From contig PJRA01000353.1 in the NCBI GenBank assembly GCA_016987375.1, positions 214,273 to 278,272 on the forward strand: a stretch of 64,000 bases of DNA, read 5' to 3'. The DNA comes from Brachionus koreanus (taxonomy: Eukaryota > Rotifera > Eurotatoria > Ploima > Brachionidae). A program made the position numbers and the translations under genes. Positions 1 through 12,731 of this stretch are shown here, piece after piece. Each line of letters starts with the position of its first letter. The first letter of the stretch is position 1. The notes beneath the pieces were generated by a model. It ran no database searches. It was not told the origin of the DNA and saw only the letters and a program-made list of their open reading frames with translations.

Positions 1-179
1 TTTCTTGTTTTTTTTCGAGACTTTTTTATTCATAAAAATAATATAACTATTCACTAAAATAATTTCTTTCGATAAAAAATACACATTTTTCATGTTTTTG
101 GCAGAATTTGATATTAGTCCATAGAAATTGACTGGTTTTGTAGTGTAAAGTTGACTGATATCTTTATTGTATCCTCCAA

Positions 180-345
180 GTAACTTTTTTTTTTACCGAG
201 GAAGCACTACATGAATTCGGACAAATGGTAATCTGAAGAAGCCAAATCTGGTGAATAAGCTGAGTGAGATAAAACTTCATATTCTCAGTTCTTTATCTTG
301 TTATGAGGCAAATATCAAATTTTGCAATATAAAGCAAGAGTTGCT
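180..345 (-). pseudogene. mariner transposase fragment (decayed)
   Basis: Read on the minus strand, bases 274-230 encode HSAYSPDLASSDYHL, which matches the conserved mariner-family block around the third catalytic Asp (YSPDLAPSDYHLF). Further upstream on that strand the reading resembles the preceding helix but is broken by stops. It is a short, inactive remnant; terminal inverted repeats were not located. Confidence rests on the one motif. Confidence 0.45.
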
Positions 346-823
346 TTTCCAAATGTTGTAAAATTATTGCATAAAATAAACTTAATCTAGGATGAAATTT
401 TTTATTTAAAAATCGACAAAAAAAATATTTAAACAATCAAATATAATAAATATGGTGTTTATTAATAATGGAAAATTTAATAAATGAAGAAAAATTAAAA
501 AAATGTTAGAATTTATTATCAAATATTTTGAGCTTAATTTTTGGAAATACTTACTTTAAAATAATATTTAAAATTTTTAATAAAATTATAATCCTAAAAT
601 AATTTGTTGATTTATTATTTTGGATTAGATAAATAAAATAAAGTAATGAAATTTGAAAAAGGTTTTAAAAGATTTATTAAAATCCACAAAACCAATATTG
701 ATTTTACTTTTCTGAAACTCAAAAATAAAAAAGCTATTTTTTTGAGACACCAAATTTTTTGATTCGTCAAACAATTCAAAATCAAATTTTTTAGTGTAAT
801 CAAGAAAAAATTAACAATAAAAT

Positions 824-1033
824 TAGCGTTGGGTATCATAAGTGATCACCCCTGTATCGCCATAATTTGATGATGGCTGCGTGGAAAAAAAATTTTCTTC
901 CAAATTTTAGCTTATTTCTTATACTCAATCTTTTATCTAATGAATTTTTATATTTGAAAATTTTTCAAATTTTACGGCCAACGTCAATTTTTGGGGGTCT
1001 AGTTGCCATCACTGTACCAGTACCCAATACTAA
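824..1033. mobile_element. short non-autonomous TIR element (TTAG-GGGTA family)
   Basis: The two ends are imperfect inverted repeats: the left end reads TTAGCGTTGGGTA and the right end, on the other strand, TTAGTATTGGGTA. The interior shares blocks (a GATGGCTGC motif followed by T/A-rich text, and a GGCCAAC motif near the end) with the element at 53518-53816, so the two look like diverged members of one MITE family. No coding capacity was seen. Confidence 0.45.
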
Positions 1034-1147
1034 ATAAAATTTAAAAAAAATCAAATTTCTATTATTATTTTAAATAAGTTAATGTTAAGAAAGTTTTATT
1101 TTTTTTATTTTAAAAATGAAAAATTTGAGAATTATTAATTTTAAAAA

Positions 1148-2953
1148 ATGGAAAATATTGATGTTGAAGAAGATTATGAAATATCAAATAAAGTAGTTAG
1201 TGAATATTTATACAGTCTGGGTTATGAAGACGATCTTAATCAGCTGAAAGAATTCGACAAAAATACCGATATTGATGACAATGAGACACAAAATTTTAAA
1301 TATAATCAAAAACAAGAACAATTCATCTTTTTTCCTGCTGCTTTTATTTTCAAATCAGATTTTTTAATCGAATTGATTCAAAGTAATCGAAAAAATGTAA
1401 GCGAAGCGATTTTAGAGCTAGATGAACAAGTAATCATTAAAGAAAATTTGGATTTTTATTCACATTTATCAGATTCATGTTTTATTGATTCTATATTCTA
1501 CTATAAAAAAGTACTATTTCTAATTTTTCTTATTTGTTTATCACTGATTGCTTTGGGAATAAGATTGTTTTTTTTAAATGCAATTATTTTTTTTTTGCTT
1601 ATAAGTTTAAGATACATATTAATTCGGAGATTTTTTCTTTATTGGCTAAATGTGTCAACCTTCTATTTAAAAATAACAAGAAAAATACTCGGTTTTATTA
1701 AACAAAGTGATCTTGTAGAGTTGTCATTAAAAAGAAGTCATTCACCAAATCCGGCTCAATCAGACATTAACTTTGGTTTAAGAAAAATTTTTTTTTTAAC
1801 TTTAAGAAAAAATTTTTATAAGCTTAAAAAAATCAACTGTAGTTTACTTGAAAATATTGAACAAAATTCGGACAATTTTGTTTGTTCTATTAAAGAAAGC
1901 GATTTAAGTCTGGTTATGAAGCTAAATGGTTCTGATCTTGACAATTTAACAGATAATTACAGTTTTAGCTGTGTTAATTCAATAATAAAATTAAATTCAC
2001 TTCTTATTTCAGAGAATTTAAAAATAATTATTTTAAATTTTTTTCATTTTTTAAAAAATGGTTCAAATTTGTTCAACTTCATTCTTTTAATTTTCAAATA
2101 TATTCTTGTTATGCAAAAATTTATTTATCAGCTAAAAAAAATTGACAAGTTAAGTGAATCGATTGATCAAGATAAGGATCAAGTAAAAGTTCAAATTGAT
2201 CAATTAGGCAATGAAGATAAACTGATAATGTATCTTAGATCATGTCTTCTAAATTCACACAATTTGAAAAATAAGACGAATAATCTAGCTAAAGTCGAAT
2301 TAATACAGCTTCTTAGAACAGGACTTGAAAGCTGTAATTTATATCTGGAACAAATTGAGACAAGTTTAGATATGAAAAACAAAAATTCCAAGGTTTCCGA
2401 ACCAATAATGAACAAATTTGAGCCTCAAAATGAGACCCAGCTTAATAAAGTTGTTCATGAATCAATTCAAGAGCCTGTTTTTGAAGACGAAATATATGAA
2501 GCTGATGATGATATATTTACTGTCAAAAAAGAATTGGTGGTAAAATGTGATGTTGAAGAAATGAGCCCTAAAGAAAAGCAAGAGTTATTCAATACCAAAA
2601 ATCTTTTTTATGAGTTAAAGTTTGCTTTAAAATCGAAGAATAATGAATGGAAAGAAAGAGAAAAACGAGCCAAACATGTAAATAGTAAAAAAACGGAAGA
2701 CTTTAATTTGTCGAAAAAAGACAACTATCTTCTTGATAACGATCTAATGCTATACAAATCTGAATTACGAAAAAGAAAAGGAATAAATTCAGTGTTATTT
2801 CATACTAATGAGAAAAAGAACAAATACGTTTATGATGAAAGTGAAGAGTGTAAATTTAGTCAAATGTCATCTTCTATTTTAAGTGATTTAATCGCTACTA
2901 GAAATAAAATGCTTTTAGAGAATAATGAAAAAGAGGAAATTTTTGGTGATTAG
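1148..2953 (+). CDS. VEZT: vezatin-like adherens junction membrane protein
   Basis: A single uninterrupted 601-codon reading frame. Vezatin is a membrane protein of adherens junctions that links the cadherin-catenin complex to myosin VIIA. Two adjacent hydrophobic segments at about residues 118-138 and 141-160 form the expected membrane hairpin. They are followed by the family's conserved LRK.....LR.NF segment (about 210-222) and a long helical region. Near residues 450-510 an acidic DEIYEADDD stretch and a KEKQELF...L.ELK..L.....E pattern match the conserved C-terminal vezatin block, and the final segment (about 575-590) matches the short conserved tail. Length is below that of vertebrate vezatin (about 780 aa), mainly because the Ser-rich C-terminal linker is shorter. 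The start is the first ATG after in-frame stops. An AATAAA overlaps the region just after the stop (2954-2959). It lacks introns, unlike most genes here. The assignment is from recognised similarity, not a search. Confidence 0.72.
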   Translation: MENIDVEEDYEISNKVVSEYLYSLGYEDDLNQLKEFDKNTDIDDNETQNFKYNQKQEQFIFFPAAFIFKSDFLIELIQSNRKNVSEAILELDEQVIIKENLDFYSHLSDSCFIDSIFYYKKVLFLIFLICLSLIALGIRLFFLNAIIFFLLISLRYILIRRFFLYWLNVSTFYLKITRKILGFIKQSDLVELSLKRSHSPNPAQSDINFGLRKIFFLTLRKNFYKLKKINCSLLENIEQNSDNFVCSIKESDLSLVMKLNGSDLDNLTDNYSFSCVNSIIKLNSLLISENLKIIILNFFHFLKNGSNLFNFILLIFKYILVMQKFIYQLKKIDKLSESIDQDKDQVKVQIDQLGNEDKLIMYLRSCLLNSHNLKNKTNNLAKVELIQLLRTGLESCNLYLEQIETSLDMKNKNSKVSEPIMNKFEPQNETQLNKVVHESIQEPVFEDEIYEADDDIFTVKKELVVKCDVEEMSPKEKQELFNTKNLFYELKFALKSKNNEWKEREKRAKHVNSKKTEDFNLSKKDNYLLDNDLMLYKSELRKRKGINSVLFHTNEKKNKYVYDESEECKFSQMSSSILSDLIATRNKMLLENNEKEEIFGD

Positions 2954-2959
2954 AATAAA
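2954..2959 (+). terminator. polyadenylation signal of the vezatin-like gene
   Basis: A canonical AATAAA begins one base after the stop codon, implying a very short 3' UTR. Other plus-strand genes here (B, G, H) also have AATAAA within about 90 bases of the stop. Confidence 0.4.
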
Positions 2960-3224
2960 TAGTGCAGTTTAACTCTTTTTTTTTATTTTTAAAGTTCTTT
3001 AAATTTTTTTTTATATTAGCCAACTTAGACAAAAAAAAAAGTTGATTGTACCAATTATTTTTATTCAATGACATATTCATGTCATTATTAGATTTCGATA
3101 TTCAAATTTAAATGTGTAAGAAACTACTAAAAAACCCTTTTAGATTGTTAGACCCATCTCAACCAACTAAGCCACTCGTTAAAAGATGGCGATTTCATAA
3201 AAAAGTTAATTGATTTCATAAATC

Positions 3225-3620
3225 TTTTTGGTGGAATTGCCAAAGGTTAATACATTTGAGCTGGTTCAAGATAGCCTTACTACAAATTCAGAACTTTATT
3301 TTGGTCAATTAGATCGGATATATGCTTCAATTCAAGAAAATTATTCTCCGTTGGTCAACTGAAAGTTAGGTTTGTTTCATCAGAATAACCATAGATATAG
3401 CTAGAAGAACTATGATATAAATAGAATAGCTGAAAGACATCAAACTTTTTCATCATCCAGCATATAGTCCACATCTTTCTCCTTCTGATTATCATATTTT
3501 TCGCTAAATGTCTCATTATAGAGAATGAAATTTTATTGGCCAAGTTGAAGAAAGGTGTTGTGAGTTTTTTAGTCTCAAAAGTCGTGAATGGTATAAGAGA
3601 ACTACTGGCTGATAGATGGC
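3225..3620 (+). pseudogene. mariner transposase remnant, C-terminal half
   Basis: Pieces of a mariner-type transposase are readable in shifting plus-strand frames. The segment TTNSELYFGQLDRIYASIQ (near 3275-3330) matches the block before the second catalytic Asp. KLGLFHQNNH matches the (K)GVVFHQDNARPH block, with the catalytic Asp changed to Asn. HHPAYSPHLSPSDYHIF (near 3451-3502) matches the third catalytic block, here with His replacing the first Asp. The end reads REWYKRTTG, like the family C terminus. Frameshifts and stops make it inactive. Confidence 0.6.
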
Positions 3621-4128
3621 CAAAGTAAAAAAAAAATTAAAGTAAAAAAATTAAAGAGAAAGCGCAAAATTGGACTTTATATAATATTTTAAAATTATAT
3701 AAAAAAAATATTAAAAAATTCTAAAGATTCAAAAGTCTTACATATTTTTTTCGAGGCAATTCAAATGGCAATTCAACATATAAAATTTTGATTATTTTAA
3801 AAAAAAACATAGATAAATTTATATCGAATTTTTTTGTCAAATCATAGACCAAAATTCTTCATTATCAATCTTGAATTAAAATGTCAAATATTTTCTCTCA
3901 ATTATTTTTTTTCCATTGATAAATTAATGTACCCCCTATTTTTAAAATTAAATTTTAAATTTCAAAGGTTATTTTTGTCAGTCTAATTTTTCAAATCAAA
4001 TTATCAATGCTTATTTTTCATATTTTAAACAATTATTAATTATCTATATAACATATTTTATTAAAAGTAAAATTCTAGAATAAACTTTATTTAATTTAGA
4101 TTAAATGTCGTAGGAATGGAAATAGTAT
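3621..4128. other. intergenic, nothing recognised
   Basis: A/T-rich sequence between the mariner remnant and the 3' end of the minus-strand DUF7164-type gene. I saw no convincing exon, RNA or repeat. Confidence 0.5.
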
Positions 4129-5644
4129 TTAATTCTTAAACATAGACTGACTTTCCAATAAATTCAAAAGCTCATTTGGGAGCATTTTTTTGCCTTCTAG
4201 TGCCATTTTCAATGAATAAAATTTAACTAAATTAGCATTTGCAATATTTTCCGAAGTTCCATCATATTTTCCCGCTTTGAAATCAAATTTAGAGAACATA
4301 TCTGAGCCTATGTTTAAACAAAATCAGAAAATAAATTAAACTAATGAAAAAAAATTTTTTTTTACCATGAAAGACATGAATGTGTATTATTTTATTAACA
4401 TCAGTACTAAAATGCGAAGGATAGTCCAAGTACTCTAATAATTTAACAATATTTAACTGTTTTGTTTGTATCAAATGATTCATGAGTAAATTCTGACCAT
4501 ACAAGAGAAGAACACCATAATGCCAGTCAGGCCAAAGCTGCACTCCGAGTTTTCCCTCGCGTTCAGGCGATGAAAATTCTTCTTTTGAAAGATAGGCCAT
4601 GCCAAACAAAGTGAGATAGGAAACAAGACGAAATTGATCCGGAGTCGAGTACCAAGTTGAACCTAAATTAGTCGATCCAGCGTACTCAAGACCCAAATTT
4701 TTGGCTATCCTCGACAAACGGTTTGTATTAAACTCATTGCTGTATCCCCCTCGGCCTACATAAAAATCATTGCAATGCTTTGGCAACCATTTGGCAAACA
4801 AAGGAGTCAAAAATACATCCATATCGCTTCGAATCAAAAAATCGTATCCAGAATACTTAAGATGCTTGTAGCCGTCAAATGCCATCAAAATGGAATCCAC
4901 ATATCCATACGATGATAAACGATTCTTTAAAAAATGATAAAATACATTCATTTTGGGATCCAAATCATCAAAAATATTAATATTTTTAAGAATAAAATCA
5001 TACAACTGATTCTGTGAGGAAAATTGAATTTCACTTGGTTCTAACTTTCTTGTCTTTATGGGCTCATAGTTAATTAACACACACATTGGTTTATCATTTG
5101 GCGATGTACGCTTGTGCATAAATGAACAATTTAGCTTGTTTAAAAATGAATTATTGAAAAAATTTTTTTCATTTCGTGCAAAAACAATCAAATCAGTGCG
5201 CCATTTTGTCGGCTCATGCTTTTGCATTTCGATCCAACTGCGATACAGCCAGCGAAATTCGTACTGAAAATTTTGAACTTGTTCTATGGGAAAGTAGACA
5301 AGCACAGCACGGGTAATTCTGAACTGATGAGTGCTTGAATCTGCAGGCAGCGAATAGTCAATTTTATCCAGAGTCGATGATTCAAAATCTTGTAGTATTT
5401 TTGTTTTCGATTCACATTCCCTTGTCCAAGGATATCGCTTTATAAAATTAAAATCTTCTGTCCTATTCACATTGTCTGTTTTAATAACCGGATTTTTCGC
5501 TAATGGAGACACAAGCAGCTCTGATTGATAGTCTAATTTTTGAATGAATAACTTTTGATTTATTTCGCCAAAATAGGCTAGCGAAGTAAGAAAAACAACA
5601 ATTAAAATTAAAATGCTTAAAAAATATTTTTTTGTTTTAAGCAT
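4129..5644 (-). CDS. type II membrane protein, DUF7164 / glycosyltransferase-like
   Basis: Two exons: 5644-4366 and 4307-4129, split by a 58-nt GT-AG intron (4365-4308) in phase 1. The joined protein has about 485 residues and ends in MFKN. Residues 7-25 form a hydrophobic signal anchor after a short basic N terminus, so it probably sits in the Golgi/ER membrane with the rest lumenal. The lumenal part contains a SDMDVFLTP motif (about 275-283), like the DxD metal/nucleotide-sugar site of GT-A fold glycosyltransferases. It is followed by conserved-looking GRGGYS, NLGSTWY and LWPDWHYGVLLLYG segments. This layout resembles the uncharacterised DUF7164 family, which I recall only generally; the enzymatic role is inference. 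Without the intron, the first exon would read on into a hydrophobic F-rich tail that is intron sequence. The start is the ATG directly before the anchor. Confidence 0.65.
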
Positions 5645-8600
5645 GATTTTTGACTCGGTGCTAACAATTCATTTCTAAAATAAAAATTAATTTATCTAAA
5701 GAAAAATTATTTTTTTTTAAATGAAAACAAAATTTTCTAGTAAAGTGTTGAAAAGGCTCTAAGTAATTTGATTATTCTCATTAAAATTTGGCTCATCGAG
5801 TCTATGCAGATAAGCAGATGTGGCCACACTTAAGTTTTTTTAAGTATCGGATATTTCTAATCAATTCGAGAATACCAAGGCTTCTTAGATAAACAAACTA
5901 AAAAGCCTTTCTTTTTTTAATTTTGTTAATTAGCCAAATAAAAGAATGGTAAAAACTCGGTTAAATTCAAATTCTGAGTGAATAAAAAAATTATTTATAT
6001 AATGAACTAGATTCATGTTTAGTTCGAACTAATTTAAGTAGTTTTTAAAACCTGGTTAATTATATCGGATCTAAATGCGTTTTTAAAAGCTAATTTTAAA
6101 TGAAAAAGCCTATTTTTGCTAACAGAAAACGAATTAATCAGGCGAAAAAAAATTATATTTCCTATTGGAAAGACTAATTTTTTTTTCAATTGATTCATTA
6201 TTTTAGTTTCATTTTAAAATGCTCTTGTCTGGCTATCTTGATTTAATGAAGAATTTTTTCTACAATAAAAAATATTTAACTAAATATATTTTTATTTCAA
6301 TTTGAATCTCAAAAACTTTGTAATTTTAAATTATTAAATTGTTTTATACAATGAAAACAGTTTTATGAATTTTAAGAGAAAAGTGAACTAAAAACATGAA
6401 TCAATCAAAGATTTAAAAAAGGTTTGCAAAAAAAAGACTTTTTAATTACTTAGACTTTTAAGACATTGTCAGTTAATTTGTCGATTTCTAAAAAACATTG
6501 AGTTGAGAAATTTTAGTCAAAATTTTGGCCGACCGCTTTTATAACCGTCCGTCTAGGCGGGCTTTCTCGTGGTTAAAAAAACTTTTGGCCGCATTAGAGA
6601 CCGCTTGTACGGTTCCCAACACTATTTCAAAACTACATTTAATAAACAGATTTTAACTCATAAAAAAAAATTCTAATCAAAACAGTTATTTTGTAAGTGA
6701 AATTTAGTTAAAAATGCATACAAAAAATTAATTAATAGATATGTTTAAATCTATTAAGTTTTGTAAAGTTATTTATCTATGCCTGATTTATTTTTGTTAA
6801 TCAGAATTTTGAGTATTAAAAGATTTTTCCAAATAAATGTGTGAGATACACACTATAAATAGCCATATCTTTCCAAAAAAAAATTTACCAAGATTTTTTT
6901 ATTTTTAAAAATCTACCTGATCAGATTTTCAAAAATCCAATTTTATTTTAAAATATTTATTCATAGCAATATATTCAGAAAGTTGTAGAAAGAAGTGTTT
7001 TATTCTTAGAATTTTAGTTTCAATATAAATTTCATTTATTATCTAATAAAATTAATGAAAAGTTGACTATAGCGGGACTACGTTAATCTTTCTGCTTTGT
7101 CAGTTTAGTAAAACTAAACTTGACCGCATAATATTAACTATCATTATTATAAAATAGTAACATAATCTGTTGTCAAATTTACGCATTTTTTATTTATACG
7201 TTGCAATAAACCTTTATACTCCAATACTATTCATAGTCTCAGAATCAGAATTATAAAGTTCAAAGCATTTAAAATTAAATCTTGATCTTATAAAAAATGA
7301 AAAAAAACTTGAAAAAGTTGAATTGGATAATTTTAGATATCAAAGATTTAAATGTTGCCAAGTTCAACAAAAAAAAAATTTAAATTTTTAATTGAATCAA
7401 ATTAAAATGTATTTAAAAATCATAAAATTTTATTTTTTTTTTTAATTTTGGTGTAAGCAATCGATTTTTCAAACCGGCTAATTTAATATTTTAAAATTAT
7501 TTTTATCCCAAACATTATTCACTCTTATGCATATTTTTAAAAAGTTCACATCATCATAGTTTTATAACAATAATTAATGAATATTTGGGAAACAATTCTA
7601 AATTAGAATTTGATTGAAAAATTTATTGCTTAGATTCTTTAAATTAAACACGAAAGATTTCACTGATTCTATTAAAAAAAAAAAAACAGAACAGAATTGT
7701 GCTAAATAATTTAAGTTCAATTGTATATCCCAACAATAATTGACCTGATTAAAGCATTACAGAGCTCCTTAGCTAAATAAAAGAATTTTTATTAATTTTA
7801 GTGTATCATAAGATAATCATAAAATGGCATAAATAAAAATTTTTCTCTTAAAAGATTAATTTTTTACTATTTTGAACGATTAAGCTTTACTTTAAAAATA
7901 TTAGTTGAATTAAATAAATTAACAAACACCTTATTAAGCATCTTTTTAATAAGTAACAGTAACTTGTAATGGTTTGTTATTTTGGTTGTTTTTTCTGTTC
8001 TAATGTTAAAAAATAATAAAAAATAATTCAAGATAAAAAAATTCTCGATTATTATAAATCTTATTCAAGCAGCCTAGTTTAGTTTTTTAAATAAATATTA
8101 TTTTTTTTAACCCAAACTGTCTTTAATTTATTATCATTAAATTATCAATAAAAACTTTATTATTTATTTTGTTTACAAAAACACTACTTGATAAATACTC
8201 ATATTAAATAATTAGCTTTTTAACTACCGTGTTTAATTCTAAAAAAATTCTTTTTTTTTGCTTTTGAAAAACTCAATAAATTAATTAATTAAAACTTTCA
8301 TTTTGTTGCTTTAAAAGAAAACCAACAAAGGCTCTAAAATTTTAAAATTCTAAGACCTGCAAATTTTCATTTATATAGAATCAAGAATTTAATTTGTTTC
8401 ACTTAAATATAAAGAAAATTGAAATTTTATCACAACAAATCTAAGTATTAAAAATTTCAATTAATTTTGGATAATTTTTTTTAAATGTGTGATTAAAACT
8501 TAATTTCCACGATTAATAAGTATAACACGTATATATTTAAGTCCTCTTTTAAATTTGAATTGTCTTAAGTAACAATGCCATCAAATTTTGCTTTTGAATC

Positions 8601-11395
8601 AATAGAAAATTAAAGGCTTTTTAATATAAATTTAATAGTTAATTATTTAAAAGGTTTTAAACTGTTTTCTAATTTAACTAAGAAAAAAATTAATTTATTT
8701 ATTTTAAATGTAAAATTGAAATCGAAAATCGATAATTATTCAATTTTTGCTATTTTTAAATCAATATCTACCCTGATGAAATTCTAATAAAATAAATTTT
8801 CTTAAGCTCTAATTGAATAGATTTATTTTTACAAAAATAAGAATATAAATCAAATCTGAAATTTTATGTGACAGTCTAGAATAAAAAAAAACAATGCTTT
8901 GTTGGTCAGGATAAAAAACAGCCGACATCATGCAATGTGAATTGTTTTCAATAAAAAAACTTAAGGTAAAATATTCGGATATTTAAAAATTCAACCACTC
9001 TTAAAAAAAACTAATTTTAATTTATCGATTTTTGTTCTGACAGCCTGCATATTTTACTTGAAAAATCCATGAAAATAATTTCCTAATTCATTATGGTAAC
9101 GAGAATAAAGCTAAAACTGTTTTGTTTTTCTCAATTGAAATTCCGGATATGCTGCTATTGACTTATATATAATATTAGATATTTTTGATTGATTGGGTCA
9201 TTAGCCTCACCAATGGACTAACCATTTAATAATCAAATTGATTTTATCTTTAATTCTAATAGCATATATTTCTAATAGACCTGATGGTAAAAATATTATT
9301 ATTTTTCGTAATAATGCTTATCGATTTTCAATGTTAAACAAATTCATTAGTTGCCTCATAAATTAAGCCGATAGCTAGATGGAAAATGATAAGAAGCTCT
9401 TGAATACAGTTTTAGATTAATTTAAAAAAAAAACATAAAATAGATTTCTAGCTGTCGTATTAATTTGAGAAAATGATTCCAAATATTGATTTAATAATAA
9501 GATTTCAATTAAAGCTTTTTTTTTTATTTTTTTTTAAATTTGAAAATGTACTGTTTTAAGATTAAAAACAATTACTACTGTGAACATACTTTAAAAAATT
9601 AGCAAAGAAAACTGACTAAGAGATAAAGCATACTGAGAAGAAAAATGCTTAAATTTTTCTATTGAAAGCGTTGCTTCAAGAAATATGAATTAATCTAATC
9701 GGTATATTTTAACTCAGTAAGTAAAACGAGCTTATTAAACACTTAAATGGTAGACAAGTATTAGGCTAAAAAATAAATTGATTATATTGAGCTCAAAGCA
9801 AATAGAAATTTTGTTTATCTAGCACAAAGACCTGTTGAAAATTGAATACACTTGACATTTACTAAGATTTATTTCCGTCTGCTTTTTAGATTATATTTTA
9901 GAAAAAAAAATTATCTTTAAAAAATAAAACCGAGACCTAATAGCGATATTTCAAGAACAAATAAACAATTTCGTAATGAACAAATTTACAAAAATCTGTT
10001 TAAATATTTGATTAGATAAATTTAGTTTTTAGAAATATTTGCTAATAGAAACTTGGATCAAAAATAAAGCTTCAAATTTTGCTGACAAAATGATTGAACA
10101 AAATTTCTAAACGAATTAATAATATTAATAAAAAATGATTTTTTTTTTTAAATTAAAAACTTTTATAAACTAAACTGATATCTAAAATTACATAATTTCT
10201 TTGGCAAAAAAATTTCAGGATAATTATACTTTGATTCTTAATAGTAAATATTTCTCTTTATGACTCATATAGATTTGGACATGTTATTAAAATATTGAAT
10301 TTAACAAAAAAAATTTTTTTAAGGCTTCTTGAAATATTTCTTTTCAAGCAAAAATTAATCATCAAAAATTTAAAACTAGGTTATTCAAGTTCAATAGCCT
10401 TGATATTGTTAAAAACCAATTGACAATTAGGTTTACTATTTAGAATTTACAGTATAGTCTTTAAATATTAAGCTTTTACCTTTATGGATTGAAAGAAATT
10501 GTTTTACCTAATCTTTTTTATTCTACTTGACTTTCCAAAGGTGATTTTTATTACATGTTTAGGTAATTTACTTGGTCTTTTAATATCGTCGTACAATAGA
10601 GTGAAGATATCCTTATAATAATTAAGAATTTTTAATATATTTTTTTTAAGTTTCACAAATCTTTAATTTAATTTATGGATGACAATAAAATTTTTATTTT
10701 CTAACATTAAGTAATTAATTGGAAAAAATTTTCGAAATAGATGTTTCATGTGGCAATAGCTATTGCATTGATGATTTTCAAGGTAGCTGTTTGTTAAAAA
10801 AAAGATGCAGTTGATTAAATTCTTTGTTTTTATTAAACACAAAACATTTGGCTTCTTTTTCAAGCTGTCTTTAATTTTAAAAAAATGTTACGATTTGTAG
10901 CATTCGCGATCGTCTCTAAGAATAACACAAAATAATTGATAATTTTTGAAAACTATCAATGTAACAGCGATGTAACATACATTGAAAGTCGTTAATTAAC
11001 TCTATTTCGAAATTAATTAGTTTTCTTAGAATTAATTACTTAATCTTGGAAATGAAAAAATAACTTTTAATGATCTGAAATGATACACTCTGATTTTTTT
11101 GCCAAATTTCATTTTTTTTCATTAATCAAAATTGCTATTGCAGGTTTTTGACCATTAGGAATTCAAAAATTTGGTTATTTTATTAAACATTAATAATTTT
11201 TAAAGTAAATTTTTGTAGTTTTTTCTTATACTTTTTTAATAGTTTGTAAAACCTGAAAAATGATATTCTAAAGTAAAAAGAAGAAACCACTAGTTTTTTT
11301 TTCAATTTAATTTTATTTTTAATATTATTTTGAATTCTTATTTTATATTCAGCATAGAAAACTTCTTTATAATTTCAAATTTTTAAAATTGGTTT
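5645..11395. other. 5.7-kb gene-free A/T-rich region
   Basis: No reading frame here looks coding and no RNA gene was recognised. The only structured stretch is a GC-richer patch at about 6525-6625 ending in CCCAACACTA, which matches the terminus of the TTAG-type element family seen at 824-1033 and 53518-53816. The 5' flank of the minus-strand gene ending at 5644 lies at its left edge. Confidence 0.5.
6520..6624. mobile_element. fragment of the TTAG-type TIR element family
   Basis: A locally GC-rich patch with repeated GGCC and CCGC motifs. It ends in CCCAACACTA; on the other strand that is TAGTGTTGGG, the same terminus as the elements at 824-1033 and 53518-53816. Only one end is recognisable, so the call is weak. 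Confidence 0.3.
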
Positions 11396-11765
11396 AGGCC
11401 TGATAAATTGTATAAAGGCTTTTCTTTTAGAACGTTCACAAAGCGTAGTATTAGGGGATATGAGCTCAAGTTGGACAAAGGTTAAAAGTGGAGTTTCACA
11501 GGGTCCACTAGGTTCTCTCTTCTTTATTATTTATACAAACAATATGTTGAGTATTGTCCAAAAAAAATTTAAAACTTTTGCCGATGACACGAAGATCTAA
11601 TCAACAATTGATTACTTGAACTCTATTTATAGCCTATAATCGGATATCGATTAAGTATATAAATGGTCAAAATAATGGTCGACTCAGTTTTAATGTAGAA
11701 AAATGTAGTTTTTTACATAGGCAAAAAATACTTACTTACTTTTTTAAATCGAATAAGATTTTATA
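11395..11765 (+). pseudogene. LINE reverse transcriptase fragment (decayed)
   Basis: The plus-strand reading includes KVKSGVSQGPLGSLFFIIY followed by TNNM and, about 15 residues on, KTFADDTKI. These match the palm motifs of non-LTR retrotransposon reverse transcriptases (SGVPQGSVLGPLLF..YIND and the catalytic F/YADD). The ADD of the active site is present, but the frame is broken directly after it and in the flanks. It may belong to the same LINE type as the endonuclease piece at 13040-14260. Confidence 0.65.
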
Positions 11766-12324
11766 GACAACATTGTTTTAGATATTGATATTCTTGTCCA
11801 ACAATTATATATAAGTGAAATAAATAAAATAAAGAATTGTCTCTTTGTTTATTAACTTTGGAAAAGCATTTGATGCTTTTGATATTTTTTTTCACTTTGA
11901 AATCATTCTAGTAAAAGTTTATTTAATCTTAATTTGTCATTTTCGCAAACTATTGTGATAGAAGATCTCTGTTAGTTTTATCTTATTAAAATGACAGAAT
12001 ATGCAAAAATATAATGGGAAAAATTGGAATTTTTAAAAGCAAAAGAGGCTAGCATACTTTATTAATCAATAAATGATCAAAATTTAAAGAAGATGGTTAA
12101 TGATTTATTATTTATTTTTTTTTAAATAATATTTCAATTGAATGGTTATTCAAGAAACAAAAGCATATACATGTGAAAACATATTGAATCCAAAGAACTT
12201 TCAAATGATCAAATAGAATGAAAAAAAATTATATTCAGAGAACAATAGAACAAAATAAGAAAAAAAATCTAAACAAAAACAATCCAAGTGTTTACAATTA
12301 TGTGCTAGATTGCTGATAAATGGC

Positions 12325-12333
12325 TATAAAAAG
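12325..12333 (+). promoter_or_regulatory. TATA box of mini-gene copy 1
   Basis: A TATAAAAAG sits 69 bases before the TCC/Pro-Leu-rich reading frame's ATG at 12402. An initiator-like TCACATT lies about 30 bases downstream (near 12354), giving a short predicted 5' UTR. The opposite strand shows no comparable box before its reading frame, which favours the plus strand as coding. Confidence 0.45.
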
Positions 12334-12401
12334 AAGTTATCAATTTTTGAAAAATCACATTGATTAAATAGCAATTCTTATTTAAACAAAATATTAAAAA
12401 A

Positions 12402-12731
12402 ATGACTTGTGGATTGAACTTGGCTACTCCATTGGAATTCTCTACTCCATTGGCTGCTCCTTCTTTGCCATTGACTACTGGTTTGGAATTCTCCGCTCCA
12501 TTGTCATTGCCAGCTCCTTCTTTGCCATTGCCAACTCCATCATTGCCAGCTGCTCCATTGACCACTGGTTGGGAATTTTCAGCTCCATTGTCATTGCCAA
12601 CTCCTTCTTTGCCATTGCCAACTCCATCATTGCCAGCTGCTCCATTGACCACTGGATGGGAATTTTCAGCTCCATCTTTGCCATTACAAGCTCCAAGCTG
12701 CGGATCATCATCTTTCGCTGGATTTTTCTGA
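12402..12731 (+). CDS. small Pro/Leu/Ser-rich repeat protein, copy 1
   Basis: A 109-aa frame with a real ATG, TATA box 69 bases upstream and AATAAA 27 bases after the stop. The protein is built of 29-residue (87-nt) tandem units containing PSLPLPTPSLPAAPLTTGWE, about two full units plus partial ones, and ends in a Cys/Ser/Phe-rich tail. There is no signal peptide or recognisable domain. The stretch is far richer in G/C than its surroundings. The opposite strand is open too (12736-12305, Gly/Asn/Glu-rich repeats), but that frame lacks an upstream ATG and would need an acceptor at its start. I favour the plus strand because of the promoter and poly(A) signals. Its function is unknown. An identical copy lies at 15574. 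Confidence 0.45.
   Translation: MTCGLNLATPLEFSTPLAAPSLPLTTGLEFSAPLSLPAPSLPLPTPSLPAAPLTTGWEFSAPLSLPTPSLPLPTPSLPAAPLTTGWEFSAPSLPLQAPSCGSSSFAGFF

Noticed and set aside
4289..4365. Hydrophobic C-terminal tail of the DUF7164-type frame as a second membrane segment
   Set aside because: It begins exactly at a GTAAAA donor; splicing to 4307 gives a soluble, protein-like C terminus, so the tail is intron.
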